This document shows, in pieces, positions 22,989 through 27,438 of a stretch of DNA of 27,438 bases. This DNA comes from a virus. Under the pieces are notes generated by a model. That model had not been told where the DNA came from, did no database searches, and saw only the letters and a list, made by a program, of their open reading frames with translations. The stretch covers positions 1 through 27,438 of the IMG/VR virus record IMGVR_UViG_3300035698_017672. The stretch is one strand, 5' to 3'. The translations under genes and the position numbers were made by a program. Every line of letters starts with the position of its first letter. Position 1 is the first letter of the stretch.

Positions 22989-23143
22989 ACAAAATATACA
23001 AAAAACTCCGTGAGAAGATAGAAACGGAGGTATTAAGCGAAAAGAAGTTGAACACGGTATGCGATAGGTTGATAAAGATTGAAAGAGTACACCCTGAATA
23101 TCATCAAGAATACCATCTAACAGAGAGGAGTTTGACGGTATGA
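22985..23143 (+). CDS. Small hypothetical protein, 52 aa
   Basis: ATG 22985 overlaps the 14-aa leader stop and the TGA at 23141 overlaps the endolysin ATG, so three frames are joined by ATGA junctions. The product is charged and predicted helical (KKLREKIETEVLSEKKL, then CDRLIKIERVHPEYHQEYHL). No membrane segment is seen. The family is unknown. The tight couplings at both ends support it as a real gene. Confidence 0.6.
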   Translation: MNKIYKKLREKIETEVLSEKKLNTVCDRLIKIERVHPEYHQEYHLTERSLTV

Positions 23144-23598
23144 GCTATGAACCCATTAGAAACATTGGCCTCTTGAAATTCTGCACTGTTACAGCCTTTC
23201 TTTTAACTGTATTAATAATTATTGGGCTAGTCTATTGTGGGCTAGCCTTGGCAGATGATACCGCTATTGAGACGATAGCTTATGAGGCTAGCAATCAATC
23301 AATGCAGGGGAAAATCATGGTTGCTAGTGTTATTAAAACCAGGATGAAGGCAAGAAGTAAGTCGGCTAAGGTTATCTGTAAGCAAGCATATCAGTTTAGC
23401 TGTTGGGATCCTAATACGGGCGCGCCAACACAGTGGAGACGGTTGACGGGCAAAGAAATAAATGATGCAAAATCAGCCTGGGCAATGGCTACCGCGGGAG
23501 AGTTTAACCATTATGCAAGGTTTGACTGTAAGCCGTACTGGATTAAATCAGCTAAAAAGTCATTGAGGGTTGGAGATCATGTATTTTATAAACTATAA
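23140..23598 (+). CDS. SleB-type cell-wall hydrolase (endolysin)
   Basis: A 152-residue product. An N-terminal hydrophobic segment (residues 12-37, AFLLTVLIIIGLVYCGLALA before DD) is either a cleaved signal or a signal-anchor-release element. The catalytic domain follows: IAYEASNQSMQGKIMVASVI with the expected catalytic Glu at 49, RMKARSKSA, YQFSCWDPN, and HYARFDCKPYW, then VGDHVFYK. This is the order of the Hydrolase_2/SleB family, which cleaves the glycan strands of peptidoglycan. A secretory N-terminus means export may not depend on a large holin pore. It is coupled to the 52-aa gene upstream and followed by a small membrane peptide, forming a lysis cassette. Confidence 0.88.
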   Translation: MSYEPIRNIGLLKFCTVTAFLLTVLIIIGLVYCGLALADDTAIETIAYEASNQSMQGKIMVASVIKTRMKARSKSAKVICKQAYQFSCWDPNTGAPTQWRRLTGKEINDAKSAWAMATAGEFNHYARFDCKPYWIKSAKKSLRVGDHVFYKL

Positions 23599-23616
23599 GA
23601 CAAGGAGGGGTGAATT

Positions 23617-23769
23617 ATGCAGTCTAAATGTGAATATAGGCAATACTTGGAATATCTAAAATTGTTGAATACCAGAGATTTAGAAAAGAAAAAGCATGCC
23701 GGCGCGATTTTAGCAATCGGCGTGCTTGTAATATGCCTTGCTTTCGTAATCGCGGTAATGATACAATGA
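23617..23769 (+). CDS. Small single-span membrane protein, holin-like candidate
   Basis: A 50-residue product; ATG 23617 behind AAGGAGGGG. Residues 1-27 are polar and charged (RDLEKKKHAG), and residues 28-50 form one transmembrane helix (AILAIGVLVICLAFVIAVMI) ending the protein. Its place directly after the endolysin and its single helix suit a pinholin-type or otherwise lysis-associated peptide; no family is recognised. Its stop overlaps the next start as ATGA. Confidence 0.6.
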   Translation: MQSKCEYRQYLEYLKLLNTRDLEKKKHAGAILAIGVLVICLAFVIAVMIQ

Positions 23770-23924
23770 TCGGCTTTTGGATTCCCAAGCATAAATATCA
23801 ATTAGTGGATTGGCTGCTTAGGTGCTACCCAGCAGAAAAGACGAAGTTAAAACGTATGAGTAAGAAACAGCTTTACGCTATATTTTATAATGTAATAAAA
23901 AGAAAGGATAAATATGGATATTAA
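23766..23924 (+). CDS. Small basic protein, 52 aa
   Basis: ATG 23766 overlaps the preceding TGA (ATGA), which decides this start over an upstream in-frame one. The sequence is basic and partly helical: FWIPKHKYQLVDWLL, YPAEKTKLKRMSKKQLYAIF, NVIKRKDKYGY. The K-x-x-L-V-x-W-L / M-S-K-x-Q-L-Y-A-I pattern recalls small phage proteins of unknown function. It could be nucleic-acid binding. It overlaps the following HTH gene by 11 bases. Confidence 0.6.
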   Translation: MIGFWIPKHKYQLVDWLLRCYPAEKTKLKRMSKKQLYAIFYNVIKRKDKYGY

Positions 23925-24138
23925 GATTGATACGTCAAAAGATAATCCAGTAATATTAATTGATTCTGAGCCAGTTACCCCGGCCCAAGGTATCCAGGCG
24001 ATCTTAAAGTTTAAGAATTGGTCCCGCGTAGATATGGCACATTATCTAAAAGTAAGTAATAGGACGATTGATGGCTGGGTTTCCGGGAGGACACCGGGCA
24101 AACCGATTATGATCGCATTAAGTTATATGTTGATTTAA
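23914..24138 (+). CDS. Helix-turn-helix DNA-binding protein
   Basis: A 74-residue product; ATG 23914 behind AAAGGATAAAT. After a short beta start (DIKIDTSKDNPVILIDSEP), residues 22-70 show a XRE/Cro-like fold: QGIQAILKFKNWSRVDMAHY, then LKVSNRTIDGWVSGRTPGKP with the recognition helix near NRTIDGW. It is probably a phage transcription regulator. It is the last gene of the rightward unit before a terminator. Its target is unknown; the repeat-rich region at 21592-22192 is a candidate. Confidence 0.75.
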   Translation: MDIKIDTSKDNPVILIDSEPVTPAQGIQAILKFKNWSRVDMAHYLKVSNRTIDGWVSGRTPGKPIMIALSYMLI

Positions 24139-24162
24139 TCCTGCCAAAGCCACGGAGAGAAA

Positions 24163-24198
24163 CTCCGCTTTGCCTAATAAGCATTGCGGGGTTTTTTT
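24163..24198 (+). terminator. Rho-independent terminator of rightward unit
   Basis: CTCCGC-TT-TGC pairs with GCA-TT-GCGGGG around CTAATAA, followed by seven T. It lies 25 bases after the HTH gene. An alternative hairpin CGGAG/CTCCG (24153-24167) precedes it. The last codon of the convergent CHC2 gene lies inside the T-run. Confidence 0.85.
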
Positions 24199-24736
24199 AT
24201 TGTTTCAGCAGGAATTTTATCGCATCAGGGAAGTTAAACTCATGCAGTTTTTTAATAAAAGCTATCGCATCGCCACCGAATTGACAACTAAAACAATAAA
24301 ATGTATTATTTCCCCGGTAAATAAAGAATGAGCCTACTTTTTCCGGGTGAAACGGACAGCAAGCATTAAGTCGTTCCTGGCTAATATGTTGCTTTTCGAA
24401 ATCGTATAGATCAATAATAGGCACATTTTTAGCCTGCTCTATCATGGCATCAGTGATTTTATTGCATTGTGGGGCATCTAGGGACGTTAAAATTATCTTA
24501 TTTCTGCGGATCAGGTGTTCTATTGCGTCGGGATTATATAAGATACGCATACATGCTAATAAAAAAGTCTCGGTAAAGTCGTCATAATACCGATTACGGA
24601 TAGATTTACAGTGCAATAAGTAAGGCTTGATCGCTGATTTTAAGCACCGATTAACGCGCGGGATCATCGCCCGGCACTCATCCGGGAATGTTTCGGTTAT
24701 CTGAGTTATAGTTAGATTATTTAGATTATTTTTCAT
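24197..24736 (-). CDS. CHC2 zinc-finger primase-like protein
   Basis: A 179-residue product whose start overlaps the helicase stop by 4 bases (ATGA). Residues 127-151 are a DnaG-type CHC2 zinc finger with exact spacing (C127-x2-H130-x17-C148-x2-C151: CCPFHPEK, FYCFSC), followed by GGDAIAFIKKLHEFNFPDAI as in DnaG. The first 110 residues are helical and not recognised. There is no TOPRIM catalytic domain, so this is only the template-recognition part of a bacterial primase, perhaps supplying DNA sequence recognition to the helicase encoded upstream, or acting with a catalytic subunit outside the window. Confidence 0.85.
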   Translation of the reverse strand: MKNNLNNLTITQITETFPDECRAMIPRVNRCLKSAIKPYLLHCKSIRNRYYDDFTETFLLACMRILYNPDAIEHLIRRNKIILTSLDAPQCNKITDAMIEQAKNVPIIDLYDFEKQHISQERLNACCPFHPEKVGSFFIYRGNNTFYCFSCQFGGDAIAFIKKLHEFNFPDAIKFLLKQ

Positions 24737-26079
24737 TCAAAAATACTCGGGAACTTGATTCCTTGCCATGATTTTACTTGGATTCCGTTCACGTAAGGAC
24801 GGCTGCTTAAGATATTGTTTCGTTGCATATACTCTGAGATAACTTTTTGGCTTTTATGATACCCATTTATTTCTTTAAATTTACGTTTGAAAGAATTCAC
24901 CGGGATATTCCCTTGCTCATCAGTAACGCAATAATCCCGGATAAACTGGCCAAGATCATCCTCCTCATCCTGATAATTACAAGTAGCATCAAATATTTCT
25001 TTCGGAGTATTAAGCCCGGTTTCTAGCCATCTCTTATATCCCCGGACGGCCCAAATTAATATCCCCGGAAGTTCAGTTTTTAATTTATCCCCAAGATTCC
25101 GGTCATCATTTTTATCTGTTATCCTAAGATTAAAAGGTATCATCCGAATTCTTCGCCAGATACCTATATCAGTCCCCCTGATATTAGGCTTATGATTGGT
25201 AGCAATAAAGATTTTAAAAGTCGGGCTGAACTCAAAAAACTCTTTATGAAGAAACCGCGCGGTTATCTTATCACTCCCAGTTAATGATTTTACCAAAGAC
25301 TCATCAAGCGTCACATTCTGGTTATTTTCGGTAGCAGTAACGAACCTGGCCCCTTTCAGCGTAGCAACGTCATTTGGTATGCCTCCAACGAAATCTTTGC
25401 GTATGAGGGCATTCTGTGGACAATTTACAGCGTAATCCCCTAACATTTTAGTGATTGTATTGATAAATATAGATTTTCCGTTCCGGCCACAACCATAAAG
25501 GATAAATAAGCATTGCTCTTTAGTTGAAGCTGTTAAAGAATAACCGATAACACGCTGCATAAAATCGATAATATTCTGATTCCCCAAGAATATATCATCA
25601 AGGAATTTAAGCCATAAAGGACATTCGGCCCGACCATTGAATTCAACGCTAGCCATTTTTGTTAGAAGATCATCCGGGTTGAAGGGGTGACACCTGATTT
25701 TTCCATCCGGCCCCGGAACTATATCCAGCGTTTTATTAGTTAAATTTATCAGGTTATCTCGTGCGTCAAAATTATTTTGCGATTCACCTAGGAACGCTTT
25801 AGTGCAGTCCAGCATTGCTTCTAGTTTAGCATTTGCCCCGGAAGTTTTAACATGCCGTGCGAACTGTTCCTGCTGACTATTATCGCCAAAAAAATCTTGC
25901 AAATCAAGCTGAAGCTGGCGGTGTAACTCGACTGCATAAGATTTTATCCGGTTATTAGTATCACGTTCCCATATTCTACCATTATAAATAAACCATCCAC
26001 CGTAATCACGGGACCAGCGAACTTTATCTCCAAACATTTTACAAAATTTCTCAGCGTTGGATATATCACAATAGAGCAT
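24733..26079 (-). CDS. D5-type SF3 primase-helicase
   Basis: A 448-residue product; ATG 26079 behind AAAGGATTA. Residues 8-155 form a D5_N domain (NAEKFCKMFGDKVRWSRDYG, GWFIYNGRIWERD). The SF3 ATPase has Walker A GCGRNGKS (196-203), a Walker B region GARFVTATEN (243-252) and motif C FKIFIATNHKPNI (288-300), then an arginine-finger region GIWRRIRMIPF. Residues 388-448 are a winged-helix-like end shared with the 119-aa protein at 21181-21540. No primase catalytic domain precedes it, unlike P4 alpha. It is the replicative helicase, in an operon with a nuclease and a CHC2 protein. Confidence 0.92.
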   Translation of the reverse strand: MLYCDISNAEKFCKMFGDKVRWSRDYGGWFIYNGRIWERDTNNRIKSYAVELHRQLQLDLQDFFGDNSQQEQFARHVKTSGANAKLEAMLDCTKAFLGESQNNFDARDNLINLTNKTLDIVPGPDGKIRCHPFNPDDLLTKMASVEFNGRAECPLWLKFLDDIFLGNQNIIDFMQRVIGYSLTASTKEQCLFILYGCGRNGKSIFINTITKMLGDYAVNCPQNALIRKDFVGGIPNDVATLKGARFVTATENNQNVTLDESLVKSLTGSDKITARFLHKEFFEFSPTFKIFIATNHKPNIRGTDIGIWRRIRMIPFNLRITDKNDDRNLGDKLKTELPGILIWAVRGYKRWLETGLNTPKEIFDATCNYQDEEDDLGQFIRDYCVTDEQGNIPVNSFKRKFKEINGYHKSQKVISEYMQRNNILSSRPYVNGIQVKSWQGIKFPSIFE

Positions 26080-26090
26080 TAATTAATCCT

Positions 26091-26306
26091 TTAATTTAAT
26101 ATTGGTTCTCTTAAAGAAATTTTTGCAAATTCTCCATACTTGGGGTACACGAACTCAAGCCTAACCATCGCTCCACGCGCTACATCACTTACTGCCGAAT
26201 CAGTTAAGTAATATTTTCTTGTTTCACCGGAAGGGAATGAAATAGTTATTTTAACCCCATATGGTTTATAAAATAAATTAGAAAAATATAATTTTAGTTT
26301 ATTCAT
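26091..26306 (-). CDS. Small hypothetical protein, 71 aa
   Basis: ATG 26306 is preferred (AAGGAG seven bases upstream) over the GTG just before it. It overlaps the 78-aa gene end. The sequence has a hydrophobic aromatic start (LKLYFSNLFYKPYG), then beta segments (VKITISFPSGETRKYYL, AMVRLEFVYP, AKISL), compatible with a small beta-barrel. No family recognised. Confidence 0.6.
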   Translation of the reverse strand: MNKLKLYFSNLFYKPYGVKITISFPSGETRKYYLTDSAVSDVARGAMVRLEFVYPKYGEFAKISLREPILN

Positions 26307-26535
26307 CACCGGACTCCTTTTCTATGTACGGATTAACTACTTCTATTTTTCCATCACTATTAATAAACCAAGGCAACCCCAAAGCAATCGACTCTTGGAT
26401 TTTGCCTATAACGCCTTCTTCGTTAAGCTTTTTATTCAGTATTTCCTTCATAAATTTTTCATATTTTCTTACTTGAGGAGTTCGGTCAACTTCTTTAAAG
26501 ATAATATTTTTAACAATATTATTATAGTTTCTCAT
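26299..26535 (-). CDS. Small hypothetical protein, 78 aa
   Basis: ATG 26535 overlaps the end of the VRR-NUC gene by 14 bases. The product is charged and helical (NIVKNIIFKEVDRTPQVRKY, EKFMKEILNKKLNEEG) with an acidic end. No motif is recognised. The compact overlaps on both sides support it as a true gene of the replication operon. Confidence 0.6.
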   Translation of the reverse strand: MRNYNNIVKNIIFKEVDRTPQVRKYEKFMKEILNKKLNEEGVIGKIQESIALGLPWFINSDGKIEVVNPYIEKESGDE

Positions 26536-26851
26536 TACTCGTCATCTCCCTATATTTTTTAACAGCTTCCTCTACAGAATAAACAACCATACCGATTCCG
26601 CCAAAATTATTTACCTGAAGCAAAAACTGTGCTTGCTCCAAACGAATGCTACCTCTCTTAGTTTTTACTTCTATGGCAAGAAAAATCCCTTTACTTGTCC
26701 ACCCAATCAAATCCGATGATCCCTTGCATAACCCTGCATGAGTTGGACGACCATCTTTTGTATAGAATAATCCTGAATTATTCCTAAATATCCTAGCTCC
26801 TTCTTGGGTTAAAGCGACCTGAATTAAGCGACTTAAATCTGCTTCTTTCAT
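26522..26851 (-). CDS. VRR-NUC domain nuclease
   Basis: A 109-residue product, ATG 26851 behind GAGG. It is a single-domain VRR-NUC (PD-(D/E)xK fold) enzyme. Active-site pattern: GSSDLIGW with D47, FLAIEVKTKRG with E61 and K63, then LEQAQFLLQV with Q73, and GGIGMVVYSVEEAV at the end. Phage VRR-NUC proteins of this size act on branched DNA such as Holliday junctions. It lies in the replication operon upstream of the helicase, a common arrangement. All catalytic residues are present. Confidence 0.92.
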   Translation of the reverse strand: MKEADLSRLIQVALTQEGARIFRNNSGLFYTKDGRPTHAGLCKGSSDLIGWTSKGIFLAIEVKTKRGSIRLEQAQFLLQVNNFGGIGMVVYSVEEAVKKYREMTSNEKL

Positions 26852-26990
26852 AAGAATCCTCTAATTGATAAATTAAGTTATTATTTTCATCCTGAATCTG
26901 AGTTATTTCTCCGTGGAATAAAGTTAGGAATGGTTGTAATTCTTTGTATTCTGAAGGATAGAGATATTTATTAATTTTTAAACCCTCCAA
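26793..26990 (-). CDS. Small hypothetical protein, uncertain start
   Basis: An open frame of 65 codons between the 103-aa gene and the nuclease gene, overlapping both. No ATG is available: TTG at 26990 directly follows two in-frame stops and lacks a binding site, while GGAGGG inside it could serve an ATT start a few codons on. The product is polar (YPSEYKELQPFLTLFHGEIT, DENNNLIYQLEDSYER). It fills the only gap in a dense operon, which supports it, but the start is unresolved and it could be non-coding. Confidence 0.4.
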   Translation of the reverse strand: MEGLKINKYLYPSEYKELQPFLTLFHGEITQIQDENNNLIYQLEDSYERSRFKSLNSGRFNPRRS

Positions 26991-27282
26991 TTATTACTGA
27001 GTCATCGGAATATAAATGTTTATGATTCATAAAGTCAGTATATGTCTTATTAGTAATCTTGATTAAAATTTCTTTATTTAGTTTTTGTTTCTTAGTAATC
27101 CAACTCTTTAGGTTAACTTCATTAACATCATTCTGCCGTCTAAGCTCTTTTGAGATAAGACTAAATTCTGTCTGAAACCCTAAAAGAGAAATTCCATATA
27201 TCAATGTTGAAAAATAAATAACTACAATAAGAATTGACCATTTAACAAGGCTAATATTTTCTTTCAAAACATTCTTGGGCAT
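26971..27282 (-). CDS. Small membrane-anchored protein
   Basis: A 103-residue product; ATG 27282 with AAGGAGG ten bases upstream, overlapping the preceding gene end by 19 bases. One transmembrane helix (residues 14-35, WSILIVVIYFSTLIYGISLL) follows a short basic start. The rest is a charged helical domain (SKELRRQNDVNEVNLKSWIT, KKQKLNKEILIKI). The topology suggests an inner-membrane anchor with a coiled-coil part. The family is not recognised. Confidence 0.65.
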   Translation of the reverse strand: MPKNVLKENISLVKWSILIVVIYFSTLIYGISLLGFQTEFSLISKELRRQNDVNEVNLKSWITKKQKLNKEILIKITNKTYTDFMNHKHLYSDDSVIIGGFKN

Positions 27283-27438
27283 GATCGATATTCCTCCTTG
27301 GGGAAATTTTTGTTTAATTTACATAACTGATTTGTGCATTTGTATAGTTTCACTTCATGGAACCCACCCGATCCATTACTAAATTTATTAATAACAACCT
27401 TCAGGGCCCGGCCGCAGAACTTGCATTTTTTCTTATTC
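27264..27438 (-). CDS. Zinc-ribbon protein, cut by right edge
   Basis: The last 57 codons of a gene whose start lies beyond the window. The frame reads KKKCKFCGRALK, then GFHEVKLYKC-TNQLC, ending SCPRMF and TGA at 27264-27266. CxxC and CxxxxC pairs suggest a zinc ribbon. Its end overlaps the membrane-protein gene. Function unknown; DNA or RNA binding would be typical. Confidence 0.65.
   Translation of the reverse strand, partial: NKKKCKFCGRALKVVINKFSNGSGGFHEVKLYKCTNQLCKLNKNFPKEEYRSCPRMF

Overview
This is a fragment of a tailed-phage genome (free phage or prophage) with a podovirus (T7/BPP-1-like) virion module. It is AT-rich and densely packed, with many ATGA or TAATG stop/start overlaps, strong AGGAGG-type ribosome binding sites and sigma70-like promoters, so the host is a bacterium. 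The host cannot be named. No integrase, attachment site, tRNA or CRISPR array is visible. Both edges cut genes.

Layout. (1) Positions 1-20357, minus strand, is the packaging and structural operon. It reads right to left: small terminase, large terminase interrupted by an intein, two small proteins, T7-type portal, Bbp19-like protein, acidic scaffold-like protein, major capsid protein, Bbp16-like decoration protein, tail tubular A-like and B-like proteins, three internal-virion/ejection-type proteins (168, 514 and 1390 aa), tail fibre, tail-fibre-associated protein, then two small proteins with classical secretion signals, the last cut by the left edge. A strong promoter (TTGACA-N17-TAAAAT) lies just before the small terminase. 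(2) Positions 20573-21540, minus strand, is a short three-gene unit with its own promoter (TTGACT-N17-TAAAAT). Its first gene carries a domain related to the C-terminus of this phage's own primase-helicase. (3) Positions 21592-22192 form a non-coding divergent region of repeats and AT-rich DNA, a candidate origin or control region. (4) Positions 22193-24138, plus strand, is a unit with promoter, small proteins, a SleB-type endolysin, two single-span membrane peptides and a helix-turn-helix protein, closed by an intrinsic terminator. (5) Positions 24197-27438, minus strand, is a replication operon: zinc-ribbon protein (cut by the right edge), membrane protein, VRR-NUC nuclease, small proteins, D5-type SF3 primase-helicase and a CHC2 zinc-finger protein.

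The most striking element is in the large terminase gene. A 320-residue intein sits immediately after the third acidic motif of the nuclease domain. Inside it, in another reading frame on the same strand and with its own AAGGAGG site, lies a complete 207-codon HNH homing-endonuclease gene. The terminase-intein frame stays open through the whole endonuclease gene, so two proteins appear to be read from the same bases. Second is the free-standing copy of the primase-helicase C-terminal domain beside the candidate origin. Third is the pair of secretion-signal proteins at the end of the tail locus.
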